This document shows positions 1-10,329 of a stretch of DNA of 64,000 nt, piece after piece. The stretch's first letter is position 1; every line of letters begins with the position of its first letter. The notes under the pieces were generated by a model. The model was not told where the DNA came from. It did no database searches and saw only the letters and a list, made by a program, of their open reading frames with translations. Made by a program: the position numbers and the translations under genes. Source of the stretch: Planctomycetaceae bacterium (GTDB taxonomy: Bacteria > Planctomycetota > Planctomycetia > Pirellulales > Pirellulaceae); assembly GCA_947463915.1 (NCBI GenBank), contig CANHVO010000002.1:1-64000 (forward strand). The letters are read 5' to 3'.

Positions 1-1
1 A

Positions 2-799
2 GCCAAACCGACGGTGCTCTTCAGCACGCCGAGTTATGCGCTGCACATGGCCGACGACGCGGCCAATCGCGGGATCAATTTGGTCGGCTCGTCGATTCGT
101 CAAGTCTTCGTGGCGGGCGAGCCAGGTGGTAGTGTTCCTGCCATTCGAACCAAGATCGAGTCCGCCTTTGGTGCGCAGGTTATGGACCACGCGGGAGCGA
201 CCGAGGTGGGCCCATGGGGCTTTGGCTCTCTCGACGGCCGGGCGATCCACGTAATTGAAAGCGAGTTCATTGCCGAGTTCTTGCCATGGGAGGCGGGGCA
301 AATTGAGGAGAACAAACCGGCAGAATCGGGGCTTGGTAGTGGCGTTTTCGAATTGGTTCTGACCTCGCTGGGCCGAGTTGGCGCTCCAGTTCTCCGATAT
401 CGAACAGGGGACCTTGTTCGCCCGACGTTTACCGAGGGAGGCGACTGCAACTTTGTAAGGCTAGAATCGGGAGTCGTTGGACGGACCGATGATATGATTG
501 TGGTGCGCGGCGTGAACATTTTCCCGTCGAGCATTGATACAATCGTACGATCGTTCCCTGAGATAACGGAATACAGGCTGACTGTGTCCAAACGAGGAGC
601 GATGGACGAACTAAATCTGGAGTTTGAGTCGAACGCAGCCAGTGAACGAAATGCCTCAGAGGATCTGGCCGAAAAGTTATCGATTCAGCTCAACTTAAGA
701 TTTGAAGTGACCCGAGTCGACAAAGGAATACTTCCCCGTTCCGAGGGCAAAGCGAGGCGCATGTTCGACTTGAGAGCGGTAGGTATGAAACGTCCATAG
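2..799 (+). CDS. Phenylacetate-CoA ligase-like AMP-binding enzyme, C-terminal part (5' end outside window)
   Basis: ORF open to the left edge; 'HAGATEVGPWGF' adenylation motif, 'YRTGDLVR' and C-terminal 'GRTDDMIVVRGVNIFPSSID' typical of the PaaK family. Confidence 0.88.
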   Translation, partial: AKPTVLFSTPSYALHMADDAANRGINLVGSSIRQVFVAGEPGGSVPAIRTKIESAFGAQVMDHAGATEVGPWGFGSLDGRAIHVIESEFIAEFLPWEAGQIEENKPAESGLGSGVFELVLTSLGRVGAPVLRYRTGDLVRPTFTEGGDCNFVRLESGVVGRTDDMIVVRGVNIFPSSIDTIVRSFPEITEYRLTVSKRGAMDELNLEFESNAASERNASEDLAEKLSIQLNLRFEVTRVDKGILPRSEGKARRMFDLRAVGMKRP

Positions 800-1090
800 C
801 GCGACGAGCAAGTTAGTGAATTGGGCAAAGTGCTCAATTGCTTTCACTTTCGTACCAGGGCTGTAGGGCTTGTTCTAGCCACAAAAGGACACAGAACGCG
901 CAAAAAGGAAAAGTAGGAGCGGTTACTTTTGTCCTGCCTAACTAGAAAACTTACTTGTCGTTTGTGCAATTTGTGCCTTTTCGAGGCCAACTGATTCCTT
1001 AGTTTTGCCAAAAAGCACGAAAAGTCAGAGCAATGTAGGCGCTGAGAAACGATTTCAATCCGCATTTAAACAGTCCATGAGATAAAAACG

Positions 1091-1378
1091 ATGCAGTCAA
1101 TATCTACAGTGCTCCTAGCGATCGGTGTGATAGGTGTTTTAGTTTGGCTAATGATTCCAACAGCTCCGACCGGGAACAATAAGATTGGTTCAAACGATCC
1201 GTTTATCGACCCTGACGACTCGTACCAAATTGGGTTGCTCGTCGGCATGACAGGCGGGTCGGTTCCCGATGCAGCAGTGATGCGGTTTGCGCTGCAAAGA
1301 TTCCAAGAGCTCTATGGTCGCCGCGCAACATCGACCGACATCGGAATCGTGCTAGGCTTAATTAACTCAATAGAGTAG
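1091..1378 (+). CDS. Small membrane-anchored hypothetical protein
   Basis: 95 aa ORF with ATG start, one N-terminal TM helix and plausible codon usage. Confidence 0.5.
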   Translation: MQSISTVLLAIGVIGVLVWLMIPTAPTGNNKIGSNDPFIDPDDSYQIGLLVGMTGGSVPDAAVMRFALQRFQELYGRRATSTDIGIVLGLINSIE

Positions 1379-1887
1379 GCCTGCAGAAACAATTTCGTCC
1401 GCGAATCCTGTGTGCACGTTGATCTCTCGTAAATCCAGGACATGCAGTGTGATGACTACCAGTTGCGAAACGGCAATGACGTTTTCGGCGCTCAATAGGT
1501 GCTCGGCTTTGCTGTCTCGCCACGACTTTCCATACCAAATATAGTCCTGTTCTTAAAATCGGAACTCGCCCGTGATTCCGGAGGAATAGCCGTCCGTATA
1601 CGGGAAAAATCGCCATTGCGAACTCGGATCCGCCGCTCAGTTTTGTTCTACTTGCCTTCACACCCGTGATCTTCAAATCGTCATTGTCGCCAGCTCGGGC
1701 CCTAGCGGAGACGTTCCATCCATCGCATCGTTTACCGCGGACCCTACGAATTCCGTCATGGCGGCGGCAGGCAATGTGGGTTAGCCAAGTTGCAATGCGT
1801 TCAGGAAGCACGCGATTATCGCCGCGACATCGGCGAGGTAAGCGTAAGTTTGCTTAGGCGAGCAGCGGAAGAGAACATACAACGATT

Positions 1888-1943
1888 CGTAGCTGGGTTT
1901 GCCAGAATTCAGAATGTTCTGAATTCTGGCGAATCCAGCTACG
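1888..1943. repeat. 56-bp palindromic intergenic repeat, family A copy 1
   Basis: CGTAGCTGGGTTTGCCAGAATTCAGAATGTTCTGAATTCTGGCGAATCCAGCTACG, near-perfect inverted repeat; further copies at 12072 and 37084. Confidence 0.9.
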
Positions 1944-2257
1944 GTAGTTTTCCGCCTGCCGCTCGCCTGAGTAAGCGAATCTTCAACAGCCGAAACGGTT
2001 CACGAGATATTTCGAACTTCTGTATCGATTGAGACGGTTATCGCGGCAAAACTCTGCGGTATCTCGTATGAGTCCACCATTCTCTTGCTGCGGCCAAGAG
2101 CCATTCAAGCTTTGTCATTTCCGACTAACGTCGTCTTGAGTAGACAAAATTAAAACGCTTCGGACAAAAAGCAACGTATAGTTACGTTTGCCGAAAAGGG
2201 GTTGCGTTGCAATCATTAATTCTCCTGAACAGATGGCCAATTCTATTGGGTTTTTCC

Positions 2258-5200
2258 ATGACGAGCCCTACTCCGAATAGCGACTTTTCGGCTTCGAACG
2301 AAGGCGATTTCAGCTTGAGCCTGATCGGGCAAACGAGCGGATTCGAGCACATAGGTAAGCTCGAAGAAACGAGTGCGGACAACTCCAATACTCGCCCTTC
2401 TCCCAAAGGCAGACGAGCAAAAGGGGCTGAGCCCCGCCGAATAGGAGGCTACGAACTCGAAGCGCTCATCGGTCAAGGAGGAATGGGCCGGGTGTATCGA
2501 GCCGAAGATTCGACCGGCCGTTTTGTTGCTCTGAAATTGCTGTCCCCGGACTTAGCACGGTCAACGGAAGCTTTGGCGCGATTCAAACAGGAAGGCCTCA
2601 TTGCTGGCCAACTGAATCATCCGCATTGCGTCTTTGTTCACCGTGTCGATGAGGACTCGGGAACTCCGTTCATTGCGATGGAACTCATGACCGGACAAAC
2701 GCTCAAAGACCTTGTTTTGCTGCGAGGTGCACTTCCCTATCAAGAAGCAGTCCGGTTGATTCTGCAATGCATCGACGGATTGATTGCAGCGCACGCGATT
2801 GGAATGATCCATCGAGATATCAAGCCCGCCAATTGCTATCTCGACGATACGGGAAATGTCAAAGTCGGAGACTTTGGATTGGCTCGGTCGTTGGTAGGGG
2901 ATTCGGATCTAACGCAGACAGGCGCTTTTCTTGGAACGCCCCTTTTTGCCTCCCCTGAGCAATTGATTGGTCAAGCCATTGATACGCGTTCGGATATCTA
3001 TTCGTTGACTGCGACGCTCTATTACCTGTTAGCAGGCAAAGCTCCGTTTGAATCTCCTCATCCCGCGCAAGTGATCGCCAAGATTGTTTCCGCAGAACCA
3101 CCCAACTTCCAGTCTGCGGGCATTGATATCCCCCCAGCCCTCGAACGTATCGTCATGAAGGGATTGGAACGCGACACGTCCAAACGCTACGCTTCGTTTG
3201 ATCAAATGCGATACGATCTCGAAGATGCCCTCCAGCCGAAATCGGAAGCAACCACACTGTCGCGTCGCGCGCTGGCTTGGATTGGTGACTACTTCATCAT
3301 AACAACGATCGTTGGGGGCGTCCTGCTCTTGATAGCAATGCTAAGCGACGCGACCAAGAATCCTTTCTCAGCAAATCTGGTTTCGACCGTTTTAGTTTTC
3401 TTCTATTTCCTCGGTCAAGAATCTCTGTTTTCGACAAGCGTTGGCAAAGCCGCCATGCGAATCGCGGTCGTTGACAAGAAAACGGGACTGCATCCAAGCT
3501 TAATTCAAGTGCTGACTCGATCTCTAATCTATGTCATCACGTCGAGTCTACCCATTCTTGTGGTCAAGTACCTACTACCGCTAATGGACTCTCAATGGGA
3601 AGCGTTGTTGTTTTGTTGTTCCGTCATCCTCAATGCGGCTCTAATGCTTTCGACATGGCCAGCCACAAAGAAGCGACAATTGCTACACGACTGGGTTAGC
3701 GGCACTGAGTGTCGCACACAAATTGCCGCGACATCGAATGCTCCAACCAAATTAGCGATTCCCGATTGGAAGCTACCACTCACGACCAGCTTGAGGAATC
3801 CAAAAGCAATGCCTGAAACGATTGGGCGTTTTTCCATCGAAGGGGAGATTGCAATTCAGCCAATGGACCACGGCGCTCGGTGGTTTTTGGCTCGAGATCG
3901 ACAACTTGATAGGGCAATCTGGATAGCATCTTTGGACGGCATATCCTATGCTTTAGCTGGAGCCCAATTTTGCAAATCAAAATCCATGAGGCTTCGTTTG
4001 GTAGAAGAAGGGACCACGGGCGAATCGCATTGGTTTGCTTTTGTAGCCACCGAAGGTATCCCGCTTCAAGAATGCGTGAACCGTGGTATCCAATTCCCCT
4101 GGCCGATCACTCGTTCCGTCTTGACTGAGTATGCGGAGCTGAACATGCTCGTCGGTGATCTTCAAGGTGAGACCGATATGCAAACACTCGAGCACTTAAT
4201 CCGTCCAGAGCGAATATGGATTGAGCCCTCTGGCCGCCTAACGATTGTCGATTTCGTTCTCGAGGAACCGACTGCATCCCGCTCAAAGGCCGGCTCCATC
4301 CAGCAAAGCTTTGTTCGACAAGTTGCTTTTCTAGGCTTGCCCGCGAGCCACCCGCTTCGAACATCGAAAAGTTCTCATACCGTTGCCCCTACCGTACCCC
4401 ATATCGATGGACTCCCGTCGTTGCGGGCCTACAAGCTATTGGAAGCGATTGCGTCGAACAAGCTTGAGCCTACATTGGGGCAACTCTCCGAAGAGCTTGA
4501 CAGGATCAACAAGAACTCCCAAGGAATAACGAATAGACTTCGTTTTTTATCGGCATCGGTGACAGTTGGACTCATGAGTCCGCTGATGTTCCTTGCCGTG
4601 GTTATGTTGTTTTTGCCATCGATCCTTCAATCGACTAAGCTTTTCAACGAGGTCCGGCACATCAAATCGCTGGCCGCGTTCGCCAAAGAACCTGAGCGAT
4701 TCCAGAATGCCTGGGCCCTTGCATCTCCTGAGGCAAAAAGTTATTGGACGCAGGAAGAGAATCAAATGAGAATTCAAAAGACGCTGGAGAAACAATCCTA
4801 TCGATTAGAATCCGCATGGGATCAGTTAGGTAACGTAGAGCGGTTCGTTATCAAGTCGATTTCGCCCGTTGACAGGCCATTCACAAAGCCCCCGACATAC
4901 AGTGCGGACGCAGATTCTGGAACCGAAGTAATCGACGTCCAACTCATGGCAAACATTATGGCCAGTGTTGATCCGATCGCGATGAGAGAGAGTGAAGTGG
5001 CTGGATTTCCTGATGGTCAATTGATCGGAATTGGTATTCTCATCTGCATATTGTGGACCACAGTTACGCTCGGCGGCATCGTTCAGTATTTTACAGGTAC
5101 CTGCATTTGCAATTGGGATGGGCGAAGCCTCGGACTACTGCAGAGTTTTTGGAGAGCGACAGCCCTTTATCTTCCAATCTTCGGATTGGCCATGTCCATC

Positions 5201-5359
5201 GTATACTGCAATGCGCTCGGGTTGGATTACGTTTGGTACGGAACTCAGCTGAAACGCATTTTCCTCATCGTTCCAATCGCTGTCTTGGCTACCACGGTCC
5301 TGTGGTCTCGAAAAACACCGTTGGATGTAATATCCAACACGGTCATGATTCCAAGATAA
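2258..5359 (+). CDS. Ser/Thr protein kinase with RDD membrane domain, second degenerate kinase-like domain and C-terminal TM domain
   Basis: GQGGMGRVYRA, VALKLL, HRDIKPANC and DFGLA motifs; RDD-like membrane segment; second 'GRFSIEGEI...' kinase-like region; start ATG at 2258 preferred over the 2207 start in the track. Confidence 0.88.
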   Translation: MTSPTPNSDFSASNEGDFSLSLIGQTSGFEHIGKLEETSADNSNTRPSPKGRRAKGAEPRRIGGYELEALIGQGGMGRVYRAEDSTGRFVALKLLSPDLARSTEALARFKQEGLIAGQLNHPHCVFVHRVDEDSGTPFIAMELMTGQTLKDLVLLRGALPYQEAVRLILQCIDGLIAAHAIGMIHRDIKPANCYLDDTGNVKVGDFGLARSLVGDSDLTQTGAFLGTPLFASPEQLIGQAIDTRSDIYSLTATLYYLLAGKAPFESPHPAQVIAKIVSAEPPNFQSAGIDIPPALERIVMKGLERDTSKRYASFDQMRYDLEDALQPKSEATTLSRRALAWIGDYFIITTIVGGVLLLIAMLSDATKNPFSANLVSTVLVFFYFLGQESLFSTSVGKAAMRIAVVDKKTGLHPSLIQVLTRSLIYVITSSLPILVVKYLLPLMDSQWEALLFCCSVILNAALMLSTWPATKKRQLLHDWVSGTECRTQIAATSNAPTKLAIPDWKLPLTTSLRNPKAMPETIGRFSIEGEIAIQPMDHGARWFLARDRQLDRAIWIASLDGISYALAGAQFCKSKSMRLRLVEEGTTGESHWFAFVATEGIPLQECVNRGIQFPWPITRSVLTEYAELNMLVGDLQGETDMQTLEHLIRPERIWIEPSGRLTIVDFVLEEPTASRSKAGSIQQSFVRQVAFLGLPASHPLRTSKSSHTVAPTVPHIDGLPSLRAYKLLEAIASNKLEPTLGQLSEELDRINKNSQGITNRLRFLSASVTVGLMSPLMFLAVVMLFLPSILQSTKLFNEVRHIKSLAAFAKEPERFQNAWALASPEAKSYWTQEENQMRIQKTLEKQSYRLESAWDQLGNVERFVIKSISPVDRPFTKPPTYSADADSGTEVIDVQLMANIMASVDPIAMRESEVAGFPDGQLIGIGILICILWTTVTLGGIVQYFTGTCICNWDGRSLGLLQSFWRATALYLPIFGLAMSIVYCNALGLDYVWYGTQLKRIFLIVPIAVLATTVLWSRKTPLDVISNTVMIPR

Positions 5360-5392
5360 TCGACTGGTTCAGGCAAAAGAAAAGAACCTCTT

Positions 5393-6541
5393 CTAAATTG
5401 CAGTCCATTTTTCGAGCCGTGAAAAAATGCTCGCCCGCTGTTCAGGTGACGCGTTGCTTACTTGATCGAAACGGCCGTTGAGTGCATCACGAGCATCGTC
5501 TAAGAACCATTCAAAACACTCTGCGCCACGGTTCATGAGCAGATCAAATACTTTGTCCGCGCCGGCGACAATCGCCCAACCGGCGGGCGAATTGTTGTGT
5601 ATCTTCCCTGACCTTGCATTGATGTCAGCGCCGACATCGACAAGCGCTCCTGCCGAAACCGGGCAGTTGTTCCAGGCAGCCATATGCAACGGAGTCGCGT
5701 GATCGTACCCACCCCGAATATCGGGCGTTAAGCCTCGCTTCACCAACATAGCAACCGATTCACGTTGATCGCTCTTTGCAGCAGCATGCAAGGGAGTGGA
5801 ATCGCCGCCGATCGAGAACGTCAAAATGTTATGCACATCATGTTCGTTTCCAGGCGGAAAGAACGACTGATTGATTCGAGCATGAATGAGTTCTGGATTG
5901 GCGTTCAAGAGTCGGTCCAGGGTATCAATGCTTCCGCAGAGTACCGCTGAAAAGATGTCTGGGGATGCTCCTTTGGTCAAGAGGAACCGTGCGACCTCTG
6001 GACGCGTGCTACACAGGTATTGCACTGGGGTACTGTAGTGGTCGATACATCTGCCGTCAATTTCGGCTCCACGATCGAGCAGGAGCTCGGCCACGTCGAC
6101 TGTGTCTGCAAAATGGAGAGGGTGACATCCATCGCCTCCCTTTTCCACCACACGAGCAGGATCGTCATCAAGTAAACGTGTGACCTCACTGCATCGTCCC
6201 AAGCCTGCTGCGGTGTGGACGTCCATTAGTGCACCATGCGAGAGCAGATACTCAGACAAACGTTCGTCTCGGCGAAAGAGCGCGCAATGCAACGGGCTCC
6301 AAGGCCCCATGTTCCAGTCGCTCTTCCTGTTTGGATCGGCTCCCATCTCGATAAGCGCCTCGACTACGGCGGGACGATTGCTAAAGCAAGCCGCCGTCAG
6401 TGGTGTCGCGCCAAAATTGCGGTAGTCAAAACTGTTGAGTATTCCAGGGTCGTCGGCAACGTAAGCTCGCATTCGCTCGATGTTTCCGGCGGCGAGTGCA
6501 TGGAAGAAAGCCATTTGCTCGGGTGTATTATGCTTAACCAT
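5393..6541 (-). CDS. Ankyrin-repeat protein
   Basis: Multiple ANK signatures ('GATPLTAACFSNRPAVVEALIEMGADPN', 'STPLHAAAKSDQRESVAMLVKRG', 'ATPLHMAAWNNCPVSAGALVDVGADINA'); internal ATG (MVKHNTPEQ) at 6541 preferred. Confidence 0.88.
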   Translation of the reverse strand: MVKHNTPEQMAFFHALAAGNIERMRAYVADDPGILNSFDYRNFGATPLTAACFSNRPAVVEALIEMGADPNRKSDWNMGPWSPLHCALFRRDERLSEYLLSHGALMDVHTAAGLGRCSEVTRLLDDDPARVVEKGGDGCHPLHFADTVDVAELLLDRGAEIDGRCIDHYSTPVQYLCSTRPEVARFLLTKGASPDIFSAVLCGSIDTLDRLLNANPELIHARINQSFFPPGNEHDVHNILTFSIGGDSTPLHAAAKSDQRESVAMLVKRGLTPDIRGGYDHATPLHMAAWNNCPVSAGALVDVGADINARSGKIHNNSPAGWAIVAGADKVFDLLMNRGAECFEWFLDDARDALNGRFDQVSNASPEQRASIFSRLEKWTAI

Positions 6542-6626
6542 TTCGATCCTGAGATTTGCGAACGCATGATCGTCATGCGAGGCGACAAGTGATGAACGTT
6601 GAGTCAGGATATCCAGACCAACGCTC

Positions 6627-6668
6627 AAATACAATTTACGTTGGAACAAATACGATTTACGTTGGAAC
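6627..6668. repeat. Two-copy 21-bp tandem repeat (aaatac[a/g]atttacgttggaac)
   Basis: Direct reading: two adjacent 21-mers with one mismatch, upstream of the ankyrin gene. Confidence 0.85.
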
Positions 6669-6721
6669 TGGCGCCGACGAGCTCGCGGACTGTTGATTTA
6701 GTGCTTTCCTAAATGCATTTT

Positions 6722-6746
6722 GTTTAACAGTCAGCCGAAGGCGTAC
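6722..6746. repeat. Dispersed intergenic repeat, family C (GTTTAACAGTCAGCCGAAGGCGTAC)
   Basis: Related strings at 51871-51893 and 62701-62725. Confidence 0.75.
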
Positions 6747-7012
6747 TTTGCAGCTTTGACAGTACGCATCCCCTTCCCCACCAAGCCTATCGGGGGCGTT
6801 CAGCAAAAAAGTTTCAATAAAGAACTTTTTGCGAGTGACAATCTTCCGGCCTTTCGGCCTTTGAGAAAGTCTTTGCGAGGATTGAATTAGTTGAGGTTCT
6901 TGGCGAAAATGGCGTGGATTCCTGGTTGAGGCATGGAACCGTTTCCTCGGTTTATGCTTCTCAATCCTCTAGATTCCACCCAATTCCAATCATTCCCACC
7001 CTAAGGCAAAAC

Positions 7013-7633
7013 ATGACGAGCGAGGCGATAACATTGCTCCATGAAGCCAAACAGGGTGGTGCTCGCGAACAGGGTAAGCTTCTCGCTCTTTACGCGAATT
7101 ACCTCAAAATTATGGCCCAGACTCAGCTTGATCGGCGTATCAGGCGACGCGTCAGCCCATCGGACTTGGTCCAAGAGACCTTGCTGGAAGCCCATCGTGA
7201 TTTTTCCGACTTCCGCGGAGCAACCAACGCGGAGTTTGTCGGGTGGCTTCGCCAAATCTTGGTCCACAATCTCATCCGCGTTACGGAAAAACACTTACAG
7301 GCGGACAAAAGAGACGTTCGACGCGAGGTTTATATTCATAAGCTCAATGCGTCACTCGAACACTCCAGTTCGCGATTCGAACATGTCTTGGCCGCGCCTT
7401 TCGAAAGCCCTAGCTCCGAGCTGGGACGCCATGAACGAATGCGGTTGCTCGCGGACGCCATTGCAGAGCTACCTGCGGAACAGCGACAGGTCATCATCCT
7501 GCGGCACATCGAGGGGTTGCCATTTGCTGAAATTGCGGGGCAAATGGAACGATCTTCGGGGGCCTGCCGCATGTTATGGCTTCGTGCGATGGATCAACTC
7601 CGAGGGAAATTGGACGGAATGGAATTCGAATGA
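7013..7633 (+). CDS. ECF-type RNA polymerase sigma factor
   Basis: 'RRRVSPSDLVQETLLEAHRDFSDFRG' (sigma2) and 'LPAEQRQVIILRHIEGLPFAEIAGQMERSSGACRMLWLRAMDQLR' (sigma4); ATG at 7013 preferred. Confidence 0.92.
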   Translation: MTSEAITLLHEAKQGGAREQGKLLALYANYLKIMAQTQLDRRIRRRVSPSDLVQETLLEAHRDFSDFRGATNAEFVGWLRQILVHNLIRVTEKHLQADKRDVRREVYIHKLNASLEHSSSRFEHVLAAPFESPSSELGRHERMRLLADAIAELPAEQRQVIILRHIEGLPFAEIAGQMERSSGACRMLWLRAMDQLRGKLDGMEFE

Positions 7634-10329
7634 GAACCGACGCATCCGTTCACGACTATGCCAGCCAACTTTCGCCGGAACAGCAGGAGCAACTTGCTGT
7701 CATTCTGGACCAGTACTTGGTGGAGATCGAGGGAGGCACTGAACCGAACCTAGACGAGCTTTGCGATCAACATATCGAACTGGCACCTGCAATTCGCCAT
7801 TACGTTCAAAGTTTGCGGATTCTCAAAGTTGCAGCAACCGATGTCCGAGACAAATCCAACCGTCAACATCAACAGTCGGATATCCCGACGAAGCAAATCG
7901 GTGACTACCAAATTGTTCGCGAAATCGGCCGCGGCGGAATGGGAGTTGTTTACGAAGCGCACCAAATCTCCTTAGGGCGCCGCGTCGCATTGAAGCTGCT
8001 CCCCTTTGCCGCTGTTCTTGACCAACGTCAGATCGCACGCTTCCAAAACGAAGCTCAAGCGGCTGCGCAACTGCACCACCCGCACATCGTGCCCGTTTAT
8101 GCAATCGGCAATGATCGCGGCACTTATTTTTACAGCATGCAATTTATTGACGGACAATCGCTTGAGCAAGCGATAGCGAGTCTGCAGTCGGGCTTTGACG
8201 CCTGGACACCGTCAAGCCACTTGCCCAAAAGTTTTTCGGCGAGCTCTATTGATCGAGACGGGACAACCATCGAAGCCGCCTTGATCGACGACTTGTTAGT
8301 ACCGTCTCGAGACACACCCACTGCATTTAGGACGAATTCTTCCGAGCAGACCGAGTCGATTCGGCAGGTTGCAACCCACGTTTCGGTTCGATCCAGCAAT
8401 CACGTGAGGCGAATCGCCGAGCTTGGCATTCAAGCCGCGGATGCGTTGCATTTCGCCCATCAGCATGGGATCGTACATCGTGATATCAAGCCGTCCAATT
8501 TGCTTATCGATCGAGAAGGCAAACTTTGGATCGCGGATTTCGGGCTAGCTCAATGCGCTGGCTCGGGAAGCCTAACACGATCTGGCGATATTGTTGGTAC
8601 CCTTCGTTACATGAGTCCAGAGCAAGCGACCGGCAAAACGCACTGGATCGACAATCGCACGGACATCTACTCGCTTGGATTGACCTTGTATGAACTCCTA
8701 ACGCTTCATCCCGCCGTCGATAGCGATGATCGATTGACTATGTTGCGGCAAATCGAAAACGAGGAGCCAAAAGCACCGAGAAGAATCAATTCAGCGATTC
8801 CAGTTGATCTTGAAAACATCGTCATGAAGTCGATCTCGAAAGAGCGAGAGGACCGCTATGCAACAGCGGGTGACCTGGCAGCAGACTTGCAGCGTTGGCT
8901 CGACGGCAAAGTCATCTTGGCTCGGCGCCCTTCACTCATGGATCGCTCGGCGAGGTGGATTGCAAAGAACGCGCGTGCCGTGGCTTGTCTGTTGCTCGCA
9001 ATGTGTGTTTTGTTCGCGGCAGCGACCGTCACAGCTTCCCTGTTTCGAGCCAAGAATCAAGAAATCCGAACAGCAAATGAGCGAGCACTGCAGCACCTTG
9101 AGGTTGCGAACAACGTGGTGGATCAATTTGGTGCACAAATGCTCACCAAGCTAGAATGGGTGGCAGGTACTGAGGATCTACAACAAGAAGTTGCCCAGAA
9201 CTCGATTGAGTACCTGACTGCATTTGCAGAGTATGCGGCGATGGACCCTAATCAGGTTGTTCAAGTGGGGCGTGCATCGCTGAAGCTAGCTCAACTTTAT
9301 GAACTGCGTGGCGAAAACGATGCAGCAATCGCGGCATACCGCCGCTCGCTCGAGCATCTCGACAAACACCGATTAACGAATCGCGAAATGGGCGAGCTTA
9401 GCCAAGATCTTTTTACATGTCGGAACAATCTTGGCTGCGTACTGATGCGAAGTGGTCGCTTCAATGAAGCGGCCGACTGCTTCAAACTATGCTTGAATTC
9501 CATCGAAGAAGATCACCGAGACCAAGTCGCATATGAGAATCCATCTGGTTTATGTAGAGCTCTAGCCCAACTAAATCTTGGGCATCTTTACTTCGAACGT
9601 GGTGAGCCTCGTTCGGCTCGCGTTGAGTTCGAAGCGGCGATGAGTACTTTGCGAACGGCCGCTTCTAGCTCCATCGCGATCAACCGATTGCTCGTCACGG
9701 TATTGCTCCAAATTTCCTCGAGTGAAAACAACGAGAGTGAACTCGCGATGGAGATGCTGACCCGAGCTTTGGAGCTAGCCGAGGCGAACGCAAGCCTGCA
9801 ATCCGATGCGGCTCCTGAACTCCATGAGGTATGCGTCTGCCAGCTTGCTCTGGGTGCGAAGTGCGCCAAAGCCAAAAACATTTCGCTAGCTATTGTTTGG
9901 TTTGAAAAGGCTGCGGCTGGACTCAATCGGTTGTCTGCGAAAAACCCCACGAATGTTCGTTTCCTGAGCGACCAAGCCAGTGCGTTGAACAATCTTGGGC
10001 AAATGGAAATGGAAGCGGGAACGACGGTTGTGGCATTAAAGTCGTTCACCGCATCAAGGAAAATCCTCGAAGGACTAGCGGCGAATTCGTCGGATTATGT
10101 AATACAGAGCAATTTAGGCGGGGTCTTGAACAATCAAGCTCTCGCCGAGGAAAATCTTGGGAACATGGAAACCGCAAAACGATTGTTGACACAAGCGATT
10201 GAGGTCCAAAGGCAAGCGGTTCAATCGGCCCCGGATAGCACACGTTGCCAAGCGTTTTTAAAAGAACATGAACAGCATTTGCTTCGAGTGTCAAGCAAAG
10301 TTACGATGAATCGAGATCAGCCGTTATGA
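7630..10329 (+). CDS. Ser/Thr protein kinase with TM helix and TPR repeats
   Basis: GRGGMGVVYEA, VALKLLP, HRDIKPSN, DFGLAQ; TM segment 'AVACLLLAMCVLFAAATVTASLF'; TPR-rich C-terminus; ATG overlaps the sigma stop (ATGA). Confidence 0.93.
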   Translation: MRTDASVHDYASQLSPEQQEQLAVILDQYLVEIEGGTEPNLDELCDQHIELAPAIRHYVQSLRILKVAATDVRDKSNRQHQQSDIPTKQIGDYQIVREIGRGGMGVVYEAHQISLGRRVALKLLPFAAVLDQRQIARFQNEAQAAAQLHHPHIVPVYAIGNDRGTYFYSMQFIDGQSLEQAIASLQSGFDAWTPSSHLPKSFSASSIDRDGTTIEAALIDDLLVPSRDTPTAFRTNSSEQTESIRQVATHVSVRSSNHVRRIAELGIQAADALHFAHQHGIVHRDIKPSNLLIDREGKLWIADFGLAQCAGSGSLTRSGDIVGTLRYMSPEQATGKTHWIDNRTDIYSLGLTLYELLTLHPAVDSDDRLTMLRQIENEEPKAPRRINSAIPVDLENIVMKSISKEREDRYATAGDLAADLQRWLDGKVILARRPSLMDRSARWIAKNARAVACLLLAMCVLFAAATVTASLFRAKNQEIRTANERALQHLEVANNVVDQFGAQMLTKLEWVAGTEDLQQEVAQNSIEYLTAFAEYAAMDPNQVVQVGRASLKLAQLYELRGENDAAIAAYRRSLEHLDKHRLTNREMGELSQDLFTCRNNLGCVLMRSGRFNEAADCFKLCLNSIEEDHRDQVAYENPSGLCRALAQLNLGHLYFERGEPRSARVEFEAAMSTLRTAASSSIAINRLLVTVLLQISSSENNESELAMEMLTRALELAEANASLQSDAAPELHEVCVCQLALGAKCAKAKNISLAIVWFEKAAAGLNRLSAKNPTNVRFLSDQASALNNLGQMEMEAGTTVVALKSFTASRKILEGLAANSSDYVIQSNLGGVLNNQALAEENLGNMETAKRLLTQAIEVQRQAVQSAPDSTRCQAFLKEHEQHLLRVSSKVTMNRDQPL

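Noticed and set aside
1362-1811. 149 aa minus-strand ORF in an otherwise empty region
   Set aside because: Arg/Cys/His-rich with no family signal; region looks like non-coding or decayed DNA
1790-2032. 80 aa ORF containing 'VAGFARIQNVLNSGESSYGSFPPA' and equivalents at 11962-12153 and 37022-37264
   Set aside because: Translation of the family A palindromic repeat rather than a real gene family
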